Shown piece by piece: positions 55,415 to 63,295 of a stretch of 64,000 nucleotides of DNA. Made by a program: the position numbers and the translations under genes. The first letter of the stretch is position 1. Every line of letters starts with the position of its first letter. A model generated the notes under the pieces. The model was given only the letters and a program-made list of their open reading frames with translations, was not told where the DNA came from and searched no databases. The stretch comes from Acidobacteriota bacterium (GTDB lineage Bacteria; Acidobacteriota; Vicinamibacteria; Vicinamibacterales; UBA2999): assembly GCA_963169195.1 (NCBI GenBank), contig CAUJDN010000069.1:1-64000 (forward strand). Direction: 5' to 3'.

Positions 55415-56833
55415 ATGCGACACCCGCTTCTCTCCCTCGCCCTACTCCTGCTGGCCGCGACGGCCGCGGCGGCCGACCCCGTGGACGACTACGTGCGCGC
55501 GGTGATGGCCGCGAAGAAGGTCCCCGGCGTCTCGGTGGCCATCCTGCGCGGCGGCGCCGTCGTGAAGATGCAGGGCTACGGCATGGCCAACCTCGAGCTC
55601 GACGCGCCCGCGACGCCGGACACCCTGTACCAGTCCGGCTCGCTCGGCAAGCAGTTCACGGCCGCGGGAATCCTGTTGCTGGCCGAGGACGGCGCGCTCA
55701 CGCTGGACGATCGTCTGGCGAAACACTTTCCCGAAGGGCCCTCCACCTGGCATCGCATCACCGTGCGCCACCTGCTCACGCACACGTCCGGCCTCCAGGA
55801 CTACGGCGGGGACGAGATCGACTTCCGGCGCGACTACAGCGAAGAGGACCTGCTGACGGTCGCGAGGACCATCCCCCTCGAATTCGAGCCGGGCACGCAG
55901 TGGAGCTACAGCAACACCGGGTATCTCCTCCTCGGCCTGCTCACGTCGCGCCTGGCCGGCAGGCACTGGAGCGACTTCCAGGCGGAACGCATCTTCCAGC
56001 CGCTGGGCATGGCCACCACCCGCGTCATCTCCGAGCGCGACATCGTCCCGAACCGCGCGGCCGGATACGAGCTCGACGACAAGGGCGAGGTGAAGAACCA
56101 GGAGTGGGTGGCGCCGTCCCTGAACCGGCTGGCCGACGGCGCGCTGTATTTCTCGGTGAAGGATCTGGCCGCCTGGGAGGCCGCACTGCACGCCCGGACG
56201 TTCATGAAGCCCGCCAGCTTCGAGGCGTGGTGGACCCCAGCGTCCCTGGGCGGACATCTCACCTACCCGTACGGCTTCGGCTGGGGCCTCGGTGAACAGC
56301 GCGGGCATCGGCTCATCGAGCATGGCGGCTCGTGGCAGGGCTTCCGCACCGCCATCGCGCGCTACGTCGATCAGGGCCTCACCGTCATCGTGCTGGCCAA
56401 TCTCGCCCGGGCCGAGCCCGAGACGATGGCCCACGAGATTGCCGGGCTCGTCGAGCCGGCGCTGAAGCGACCGGACCCGTCGCGAGCCGAGCCCGATCCC
56501 GACACGCCACGCACCGCGCGCCTGCGCGCCGTGCTCGACGCCTGGGCGAACTACCGCCGGACGCCAGCCCTGGCCGAGGGCCTGGCCAGCACGGCGACAG
56601 GCAGCCGCCGGGAGGCCGGCCAGCGCCGGACGACGGGCCGGCGGCTCGCGGCGATGACGGCCTTCCGCTACCTGGGGGAGGACGACCTGTCCACGCGCCC
56701 CCTGATGATCCGCGGTGATTCCGTGGAGCGGGTCGTGTACTACGCGCTCGAGACGAAGGACGCGCGCCACGCGTACCGCTTCCGTCTGACCCGCGACGGC
56801 CGCGTGGTGGACTTCGACAGCGAAGAGCGGTGA
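55415..56833 (+). CDS. secreted beta-lactamase-fold serine hydrolase (class C / PBP4* type)
   Basis: 472 aa with a signal peptide (MRHPLLSLALLLLAATAAAA). Active-site motifs are SLGK in YQSGSLGKQFTAAG (SxxK), YSN in WSYSNTGYLLLG (YxN) and EHGGSWQGF (HxG in place of KTG). The domain ends near residue ~345. The C-terminal ~120 residues form an extra small domain of the type seen after many such hydrolases (FRYLGEDDLSTRPLMI). Members are esterases or D-amino-acid peptidases more often than antibiotic resistance enzymes. The stop overlaps a GTG of the next gene's open frame. Confidence 0.9.
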   Translation: MRHPLLSLALLLLAATAAAADPVDDYVRAVMAAKKVPGVSVAILRGGAVVKMQGYGMANLELDAPATPDTLYQSGSLGKQFTAAGILLLAEDGALTLDDRLAKHFPEGPSTWHRITVRHLLTHTSGLQDYGGDEIDFRRDYSEEDLLTVARTIPLEFEPGTQWSYSNTGYLLLGLLTSRLAGRHWSDFQAERIFQPLGMATTRVISERDIVPNRAAGYELDDKGEVKNQEWVAPSLNRLADGALYFSVKDLAAWEAALHARTFMKPASFEAWWTPASLGGHLTYPYGFGWGLGEQRGHRLIEHGGSWQGFRTAIARYVDQGLTVIVLANLARAEPETMAHEIAGLVEPALKRPDPSRAEPDPDTPRTARLRAVLDAWANYRRTPALAEGLASTATGSRREAGQRRTTGRRLAAMTAFRYLGEDDLSTRPLMIRGDSVERVVYYALETKDARHAYRFRLTRDGRVVDFDSEER

Positions 56834-56892
56834 GCGGCGGCGGGGCGCTCGTGCTCGACAACGTTGCGGGCCGCCCCACCGTCCAACCCTGC

Positions 56893-59295
56893 ATGGCTCT
56901 GCTTCATGGCTGGCACCTCGCGCTCCGGTCCCTCCTCAGGCAACCCGGCTTCTCGCTCACCGTCGTCGGGATGCTCGGCGTGGCCATCGGCGCCAACACG
57001 GCCATCTTCGGCCTGATCAACGGCGCACTGCTGCAGGCGCTGCCCTTCGACGAGCCCGGTCGCCTGGTCGTGGGCCGGGCCACGTTCAGCGGCCGCGTCA
57101 ATCCATGGGTCTCGGGCTACGACTACTACGACTACCGGGAGCAGAGCCGCTCCTTCGAGGCGCTGGCCTCGATGGGCGGCGGCGCACAGCCCGTCACGGT
57201 GCTGGCGGACCGGCAGCCGGACCGGGCCAACGCGATGTTCGTCAGCTGGGATCTCTTCCCGACGCTGCGCGTGGCGCCGGTGCTGGGGCGCGCATTCGCG
57301 GAAGACGATGCCGCCGCGGGCCGCGACGGGGTGGTCGTCATCAGCCACGGATACTGGCAGCGACGCTTCGGTGGCTCGGCAGACGTGCTGAACCGGTCCG
57401 TGACCGTGGGCGGCAGGCCAGCCACCATCATCGGAGTGATGCCGGCGAGCTTCCGCTTCATGTACGACGCCGACGTGTGGCGCCTCACCTACCGGGACGG
57501 CCCCCTGGCCAACGCCCGGCGCTTCCACAACCTGCTGCTCGTGGGGCGCCTGGCGCCCGGAGCCACCCTGGCGAGTGCCCAGAGCGACGTCGACCTCATC
57601 TCCGCCCGGCTCGAGCAGCAATACCCGGACTCCAACCGGAACAAGGCCCTGAAGATGACCGCGCTGCAGGAGGCGCTGGTCGAGGACGTCCGGCCGAAGC
57701 TGGGAATGCTGATGGGGGCGGTCACGCTCGTCCTGCTGATGGCGTGCGCGAACGTGGCCGGCCTGCTCCTCGCCCGCGGGCAGCGGCGGCTCACCGAGGT
57801 GGCCGTGCGCTCGGCCCTGGGCGCGTCCAGGGGCTCGATGATCGCCCAGTTCCTCTCCGAGAGCCTGCTGCTGTCCCTGGTGTCGGGCGTCGCGGGCTTC
57901 CTGCTGGCCTTCGCGCTGCAGGGCCTGCTGATCAGGCTCGTGCCGGTGAGCCGGCTCGGCATCGTGCGCGCGGAGCTGGATCCCGCCGTGCTTCTCTTCG
58001 TCACCCTGCTCTCCATCCTCACCGGCCTGGTGTTCGGCGTGCTGCCGGCCCTGCGCGGATCGTCGGTGGACGTGTCCAGCCAGTTGCGGTCGGGCACGCG
58101 GACGACGGAGGGGCGCTCCGGGGCTCGGCTGAGAAGCGGTCTCGTCGTCGTTCAGGTCGCCCTCGGCGTCGTGCTCCTCATCGGTGCCGGCCTGCTCATT
58201 CGCAGCCTGTCGAAGCAGATGGGCGTGGACCTCGGGTTCCAGCCGGCCGGCGTGCTCACGGCCGGCATCAGCGTGTCCGAGCAGGACTATCCGGACGTGG
58301 CCGCGCGCACCTCGTTCTTCACCTCGCTGGTCGAGGAGGTGGAGGCCCTGCCGGGCGTCCAGGCCGTGGGCCTCGTCAGCCAGCTCCCCATCAAGCATCC
58401 TGGCGGCAACATCTACCTGCGCCGGCCTGGAGAAGAGGCCCGCTCCACGATGGACCGCTCCGCGGACTTCCGCGTCGTGCTGCCGGGATACTTCGAGGCC
58501 ATGCAGATGCCGCTCGTCGCGGGCCGCGACATCGCCGACGCCGATGACGCCGACAGGCCGCGGGTGATGGTGATCACGCAGTCGCTGGCGGCGCTGATGT
58601 TCCCCGGAGAGAGCCCGCTGGGGCAGAGGTTGATCGTCGACCTTGGCGAGCCGGTGCCGCACGAGGTGGTCGGCGTGGTGCGCGACGCGCGCCTGCGCCG
58701 GGTGACCGGCGAGCCGTTCCACGCGATGTACATGTCGGCCCGCCAGGCCCCAAGGCCGGGGATGTTCCTCGCGGTGCGTACGGCGGGGAGCCCTGAGGGG
58801 CTGGTCGCACCGCTGCGGGATCTGCTCCGGCAGAAGGATCCGGCCATCCCGCTCGCGGAACCGACGAGCCTGGCGGCCATCGTCGACGATGCGCTGGCCG
58901 AATCGCGCGTGATCACGCTGGCACTGGCGTTGTTCTCGGCGGTGGCACTCGCCCTGGCGCTGGTCGGCCTCTACAGTGTGCTCGCCTACTACGTGGGACA
59001 GCGCCAGCACGAACTGGGCGTGCGGATGGCGCTCGGCGCGAGCGGCAGGGACGTGATGTCGCTGGTGCTGGGCCGCGGCCTGGCGCTCACCGGAGCCGGC
59101 CTTGCCGCGGGCGTGGCGGGCGCGTTCTTCGCGACGGGCGTGCTTCGCACCCTGCTCTACGAAATCGCGCCCACCGACGGCCCGACGTTCCTGCTGGTGC
59201 CCGCGCTGTTCGGGCTGGTCGCCGCGCTTGCGTGCCTGCTGCCGGCGTGGCGGGCGACGCGGGCGAACCCGGTGGACGCGCTGCGGGCGGAGTAG
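56893..59295 (+). CDS. ADOP-type (MacB/FtsX-like) duplicated permease without its own ATPase
   Basis: About 800 aa. It has an N-terminal membrane helix (FSLTVVGMLGVAIGANTAIF), a MacB-like periplasmic domain, an FtsX domain with three helices (LGMLMGAVTLVLLMACANVA ...), a second periplasmic domain (GFQPAGVLTAGISVSEQDYP) and a second FtsX domain (ALALVGLYSVLAYYVGQRQH) ending WRATRANPVDALRAE. This 'acidobacterial duplicated orphan permease' layout is very frequent in Acidobacteriota. No ABC ATPase gene is adjacent. The frame extends to GTG 56830, overlapping the hydrolase stop; ATG 56893 (MALLHGWHLALRSLL) is the more typical start. Confidence 0.92.
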   Translation: MALLHGWHLALRSLLRQPGFSLTVVGMLGVAIGANTAIFGLINGALLQALPFDEPGRLVVGRATFSGRVNPWVSGYDYYDYREQSRSFEALASMGGGAQPVTVLADRQPDRANAMFVSWDLFPTLRVAPVLGRAFAEDDAAAGRDGVVVISHGYWQRRFGGSADVLNRSVTVGGRPATIIGVMPASFRFMYDADVWRLTYRDGPLANARRFHNLLLVGRLAPGATLASAQSDVDLISARLEQQYPDSNRNKALKMTALQEALVEDVRPKLGMLMGAVTLVLLMACANVAGLLLARGQRRLTEVAVRSALGASRGSMIAQFLSESLLLSLVSGVAGFLLAFALQGLLIRLVPVSRLGIVRAELDPAVLLFVTLLSILTGLVFGVLPALRGSSVDVSSQLRSGTRTTEGRSGARLRSGLVVVQVALGVVLLIGAGLLIRSLSKQMGVDLGFQPAGVLTAGISVSEQDYPDVAARTSFFTSLVEEVEALPGVQAVGLVSQLPIKHPGGNIYLRRPGEEARSTMDRSADFRVVLPGYFEAMQMPLVAGRDIADADDADRPRVMVITQSLAALMFPGESPLGQRLIVDLGEPVPHEVVGVVRDARLRRVTGEPFHAMYMSARQAPRPGMFLAVRTAGSPEGLVAPLRDLLRQKDPAIPLAEPTSLAAIVDDALAESRVITLALALFSAVALALALVGLYSVLAYYVGQRQHELGVRMALGASGRDVMSLVLGRGLALTGAGLAAGVAGAFFATGVLRTLLYEIAPTDGPTFLLVPALFGLVAALACLLPAWRATRANPVDALRAE

Positions 59296-59311
59296 GCACC
59301 CTGCGGCTCAC

Positions 59312-59965
59312 TCAGGCCCTGACGTCCACGGTCTCCGACTGAATCACGAGTGGCCGCCTCGGCGGGATCAGCAGGCTGCCCACCTGTCTGAGGAAGAACT
59401 CCTTCACCATCGCCCAGTCCTTGGGCCCTTCCTTCGGCAGCGGGGCTTCCCTTTCGGCATCGTCGAAGTACGACAGGGCCCGCAGCAGCAGCCCGTCGTC
59501 GATGGGGCCCTCGTGCACCTGGCGCACGGCCGCAAGCGCCGCGACGATGCCGAGCCTTTGCTGCTCGAGCATCACGTAGAGATCGAAGAAGTCGCGCCGC
59601 AGACCGCGGTCGAGGATGGCGTGCATCGTCGTGGCCAGGACGCCCGAGACGTCGAGATGCCGGTCCTCCACGTGCGGCGCCAGCCGCGGAAGGACGACCG
59701 CCGACACCTTGACGCCGTTCCAGAGCAGGTGCACCGTGTCGGCCGAGCGCTCCTGCACGTCAACCGTGCCGCGTCGGCGGAGTTGGGCGATGAGGTCGTC
59801 CAGATCGGCTGCCGAGGCCACACCGAAGTCGGCATCCCGGCTGGGGCGGTACGGCGCGAAGCAGCGCACCGCCTGACCGCCGATGACGAACCAGTGCGGG
59901 ATCTCGGAGACGAGGCCCGCCAGCGGCTCGGGAATGACCTGATCGGGCCGATACGCTGCGCTCAT
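59312..59965 (-). CDS. AbiEii-type nucleotidyltransferase toxin-like protein
   Basis: 217 aa. A polymerase-beta-type nucleotidyltransferase core is visible: HWFVIGGQAVRCFAPYRPSR followed by DADFGVASAADLDDL (GG...RxxxDxDF pattern). Later VLATTMHAILDRGLRRDFFD and LYVMLEQQ match the RDxxDLY region of the AbiEii/AbiGii family. These are toxins of type IV-like toxin-antitoxin and abortive-infection systems. ATG 59965 overlaps the upstream gene's stop by four bases (ATGA), the usual antitoxin-toxin coupling. The upstream partner is not a recognisable AbiEi, so function as an anti-phage module is inferred. Confidence 0.78.
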   Translation of the reverse strand: MSAAYRPDQVIPEPLAGLVSEIPHWFVIGGQAVRCFAPYRPSRDADFGVASAADLDDLIAQLRRRGTVDVQERSADTVHLLWNGVKVSAVVLPRLAPHVEDRHLDVSGVLATTMHAILDRGLRRDFFDLYVMLEQQRLGIVAALAAVRQVHEGPIDDGLLLRALSYFDDAEREAPLPKEGPKDWAMVKEFFLRQVGSLLIPPRRPLVIQSETVDVRA

Positions 59966-60462
59966 CGGATGCGGCGCGCCTTGAGGACGGCATTCAGCAG
60001 GCCGCGGCTCCGCGGGCGCCACCCGCGAAGCCAGGATGCCTGATAGAGATCGAGCCACGGCAGGCCCGCGGCAAAGCTGACAGCCGGCAGCGTCCCGTAG
60101 TTGAAGCAGTAGTAGGCGAGCTGCGCCCCGCGAATCCGCCCCTGGGGTTCCAGGTTGTACAGGGCGTGGCGTACGTGCGCGGGCAGGCTGGCCCTGTCGT
60201 AGCTGTGGCCTTCGAAACGAGGGAGCGCGTTGTAGAGGCTGGCTCTCGCGGGAGGCCGTTGGCCGTGCCACGCGCACAGGTCGTTGACGGCCCGTTCGAC
60301 GGCGACCATGGGCGGGCGATCGATTCCCAGCAGCACGGAGCGCAGTCCGTCGATGACCAGGGGGGGAAGGCGCGTCTGACCCGCGTCTGCCCTTCGCCTC
60401 CGTGAGGAGGGGTGGCCCAGCCGGGACCGAGCCTGGTCCTGAGACTTCGTAAATTCATCCAA
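59962..60462 (-). CDS. partner of the AbiEii-type toxin, putative antitoxin
   Basis: About 166 aa, not recognised as a family I can name. The likely start is TTG 60462 in this frame; an ATG at 60458 belongs to a different frame. Helical segments ASLYNALPRFEGHSYDRASL and AHVRHALYNLEPQGRIRGAQ and the aromatic stretch YYCFNYGTLPAVSFAAGLPW are the notable parts. It precedes and overlaps the toxin-like gene, the position of an antitoxin. The upstream sequence is AT-rich for this genome (AAAGTTACCGTCAATTTTGG) and has CCAAAA/TTTTGG arms. Confidence 0.55.
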   Translation of the reverse strand: MDEFTKSQDQARSRLGHPSSRRRRADAGQTRLPPLVIDGLRSVLLGIDRPPMVAVERAVNDLCAWHGQRPPARASLYNALPRFEGHSYDRASLPAHVRHALYNLEPQGRIRGAQLAYYCFNYGTLPAVSFAAGLPWLDLYQASWLRGWRPRSRGLLNAVLKARRIR

Positions 60463-60772
60463 AATTGACGGTAACTTTAGACGCTTTTGGGCTTAATAGC
60501 AATCGCTCGACGTGCGAACGCCAGCCAGCCAACCGCAGGAAACTTCCCATGACCCACTGCTCGCTGACGGCGAGATCGGGGACGCGGGCGAGGTGCTGAT
60601 GCTGCAGCCCATCCTGCCGTTCAACGGCGAGCCCGCGCGGCGCCTGTCGTGAACGGGCCACGGCGTCGCGCACGAGGAGTGTCACCGGGGCGCTGCCGGC
60701 GTCTGCTCGCGTTCGCCAGCGGCGAAGGCCCAGCTGGCTCCCGCCCGATTCCCGACTGGGTCTTTACCCGCG
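60463..60772. other. 310-bp intergenic region between divergent units
   Basis: The left 30 bp are AT-rich and probably hold the promoter of the toxin-antitoxin pair. The rest has no gene I can support: a 76-codon minus-strand frame is open but shows no domain or start signal. The right end abuts the operator at 60773-60788. Confidence 0.5.
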
Positions 60773-60788
60773 TATGACCCCTGTCATA
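60773..60788. promoter_or_regulatory. Crp/Fnr-like operator TATGAC-CCCT-GTCATA
   Basis: A perfect palindrome 49 bp before the ATG at 60837. A possible -10 hexamer CACGAT (60811-60816) has its centre 33 bp from the palindrome centre, one base from the class II optimum, and predicts transcription from about 60823 with the ribosome-binding site GGAGAGG right at the 5' end. Confidence 0.72.
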
Positions 60789-60836
60789 ACCTCGATGCGG
60801 CAATCCGCCACACGATCGCTTCTTGGAGAGGGGACC

Positions 60837-62777
60837 ATGGGTGTCCACGTAACCCTGCCGGATCTCGATCACTGGAAAGCGCAAGTCAAATGCCAGGTCG
60901 GGTGTCCGGTATCGACCGACGCTGGGCGTTACGTGCAACTCATCGCAGAGCGGCGACCCGAAGAGGCCTACCTTGTCGCCCGTGCACCCAATCCCCTCGC
61001 CTCCGTGTGCGGCCGCGTCTGCGCAGCTCCCTGTGAAGACGCGTGCCGCCGCGGATCCATCGACGCTCCGGTGTCCATCCGCGCCCTCAAGCGCCACGTC
61101 ACCGAGCAGTACGGCGTCGAATCCGTCCGCCCGGACACGCAGGCCCGCCTGCTCGACACGGGCATCCAGGAGGGCAATCGCTACGCCGGGCACCTGCCGA
61201 TGACGTTCCACCGGGCGCCGCCGGTGGCAACAGGTCGCGGCCCGAAACGCCGCGTGGCCGTCATCGGCGCCGGCCCTGCCGGCGTGGCCGCCGCCCACGA
61301 CCTCGCCCTGCTGAACTACGACGTCACCATCTTCGAAGCCGCCGCCGAGCCCGGCGGCATGATGCGCTTCGGCATCCCCGAATACCGCCTCCCACGCACC
61401 CTGCTCCGCGCCGAGATCGACCGCATTGTCTCGCTGGGCGTGGACCTGAAGCTGAACACCCCGCTCACACCCGAGTTCGGTCTCGGGCAGCTGCGCGCGG
61501 CCGGCTTCGACGCCGTGTTCCTGTCCGTCGGTGTGTCCCGCGGCCGCGACCTCCAGATTCCCGGCGTGGAGCTGGACGGCGTGGTGAAGGCAGTCGACTA
61601 CCTCCTGAACGTCAATCGCGGCTACCGCCTGGATCTCGGACGCCGCGTCGTCGTCATCGGCGGCGGCTTCGTCGCCTTCGACGCCGCGCGCACGGCGCTC
61701 CGGGTGGGCCGGGAGACCGAGTTGACGGCCACCGAGGCCGAGCTCGGCGCCGAAACGGACGCGCGGCTGAAGGAGGCCATGGACTCCGCGCGCGCCGCGC
61801 TGCGCGGCGGCGCCACCGAGGTGACCGTCGTGTCGCTCGAGAGCCTCGACGAGATGCCCGTGCTGCGCACGACGCAGGGCCATGAGGAGTTCGAGGAGGC
61901 CTCGAAGGAGGGCGTGCGCTTCATCACGCGCCGAGGCCCCCGCCGGCTGCTTGGCAACGGCCACCTGACCGCGCTCGAGCTGCGCGGCGTGACCAGCGTC
62001 TTCGACGCCCATGGCCGCTTCGCGCCCCAGTACAATGACGAGGACGTGGTGACGATCGAAGCCGACGCGTGCGTCCTGGCCATCGGCCAGCAGGCGGACC
62101 TGTCGTTCCTCACCCCGGCGGACGGCGTCGCGCTGACGCCGGGCGGCACGATCCGGATCGATCCGACCACGCTGGCCACCTCGGCGCCGGGCATCTACGC
62201 CGGGGGCGACGTGGCGTTCGGCCCGCGCAACCTCATCGAGGCCGTGGCCAACGGCAAGCGGGCGGCGCGGTCCATCCACGAGTACCTCGCCGGCGACCGC
62301 GCGACGCTCGAGACCGCCATCGCCATCGAGAAGCTGCCGACCTCCCACTACGAGATGCTGTCCGGCTACGAGAAGCTGGACCGCGAGGCCCCGCCGACGC
62401 TGCCGACGGACCGCCGCACGGGGATCGCCGAGGTGGAGACCGGCTACGACGCGGATGCGGCGCTGCGCCAGGCGGCGCGCTGCCTCGTCTGCCACGTGCA
62501 GACCATCTACGATCCGGAGAAGTGCGTCCTGTGCAACCGGTGCGTGGACATCTGTCCCGAGTACTGCCTGGCCATCGTCCCCTTCGAGTCGCTGGATCTC
62601 GACCCCGACCTGAGGGAGACGCTGGCCGCGCGCGCCGAGGCCAACGGCTTCCCGCTCGCGGCCATGGTGAAAGACGACGACCGGTGCATCCGGTGCGGGC
62701 TGTGCGCCATCCGCTGCCCGACCGACGCGATGACGATGGAGCGCTTCAGCATCACGGAGCGGTGGACTCATGAGTGA
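60837..62777 (+). CDS. GltD-like FAD/NAD(P)-dependent oxidoreductase with N- and C-terminal iron-sulfur domains
   Basis: 646 aa from ATG 60837 (GGAGAGGGG upstream); an in-frame ATG at 60774 lies inside the operator and is rejected. Order: N-terminal Fer4_20/DPD-type cluster (CQVGCPVSTDAGRY, CGRVCAAPCEDACRRG), FAD-binding Rossmann motif (RVAVIGAGPAGVAAAHDLAL), NAD(P)-binding motif (RVVVIGGGFVAFDAARTALR), then a two-cluster ferredoxin tail (CVLCNRCVDICP and CIRCGLCAIRCP). It overlaps the Rieske gene by eight bases. It probably oxidises NAD(P)H and delivers electrons to the Rieske/cytochrome b partners, although the reverse direction is possible. Confidence 0.88.
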   Translation: MGVHVTLPDLDHWKAQVKCQVGCPVSTDAGRYVQLIAERRPEEAYLVARAPNPLASVCGRVCAAPCEDACRRGSIDAPVSIRALKRHVTEQYGVESVRPDTQARLLDTGIQEGNRYAGHLPMTFHRAPPVATGRGPKRRVAVIGAGPAGVAAAHDLALLNYDVTIFEAAAEPGGMMRFGIPEYRLPRTLLRAEIDRIVSLGVDLKLNTPLTPEFGLGQLRAAGFDAVFLSVGVSRGRDLQIPGVELDGVVKAVDYLLNVNRGYRLDLGRRVVVIGGGFVAFDAARTALRVGRETELTATEAELGAETDARLKEAMDSARAALRGGATEVTVVSLESLDEMPVLRTTQGHEEFEEASKEGVRFITRRGPRRLLGNGHLTALELRGVTSVFDAHGRFAPQYNDEDVVTIEADACVLAIGQQADLSFLTPADGVALTPGGTIRIDPTTLATSAPGIYAGGDVAFGPRNLIEAVANGKRAARSIHEYLAGDRATLETAIAIEKLPTSHYEMLSGYEKLDREAPPTLPTDRRTGIAEVETGYDADAALRQAARCLVCHVQTIYDPEKCVLCNRCVDICPEYCLAIVPFESLDLDPDLRETLAARAEANGFPLAAMVKDDDRCIRCGLCAIRCPTDAMTMERFSITERWTHE

Positions 62778-63291
62778 CGCACACGCCAAGGCGCCGACCG
62801 ACCGGCGCGACTTCCTGCTCAAGCTCGGCGCGGGCGCCGGCGTCGCGGCGCTCACGGCGCAGTCCGCCGCGTCGCTTCGGTCGCTGGTGCCCAACGTCTC
62901 GTACGACTCGCCGACGACGGTGAAGCTCGGGCCGCCGGTGGACTTTCCCGATGGCATCAAGTTCCTGCCCGACGAGCGGCTCTTCGTCTTCCGCCAGGGC
63001 AACACGTTTCACGCGGTCTCGGCCGTCTGCACGCACCTCGGGTGCACGGTGCGGGCCGAGGCGCTCGCGAACGTGCAGACCGTCGAGTCCGGCGGCGGTG
63101 AGCTGCGGCTCACCCACCGCTTCCTCTGTCCGTGCCACGGCTCCGAGTACAAGGGCGACGGCTCGAACGTGTCGGGGCCCGCGCCGAAGCCGCTGGCCTG
63201 GTACCGGCTGTCGGTCGCCCCGGACGACGGGCAGCTGGTCGTTGACCTGGCGGACGAGGTCGGCACCGACTTCCGCCTGACGCTGGGGTGA
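62770..63291 (+). CDS. Rieske [2Fe-2S] protein
   Basis: 173 aa. A Tat-type signal (TDRRDFLLKLGAGAGVAALT) leads into a membrane-anchored periplasmic domain. The cluster ligands are CTHLGC and CPCHGS, the canonical Rieske pair, with GSEYKGDGSNVSGPAPKPLAWY completing the fold. ATG 62770 overlaps the end of the flavoprotein gene. It is followed four bases later by cytochrome b, so together they form the core of a bc-type complex. Confidence 0.95.
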   Translation: MSDAHAKAPTDRRDFLLKLGAGAGVAALTAQSAASLRSLVPNVSYDSPTTVKLGPPVDFPDGIKFLPDERLFVFRQGNTFHAVSAVCTHLGCTVRAEALANVQTVESGGGELRLTHRFLCPCHGSEYKGDGSNVSGPAPKPLAWYRLSVAPDDGQLVVDLADEVGTDFRLTLG

Positions 63292-63295
63292 TGCC

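Noticed and set aside
60455-60685. 76-codon minus-strand frame near the toxin pair
   Set aside because: No start signal, no domain; overlaps the partner's promoter region.
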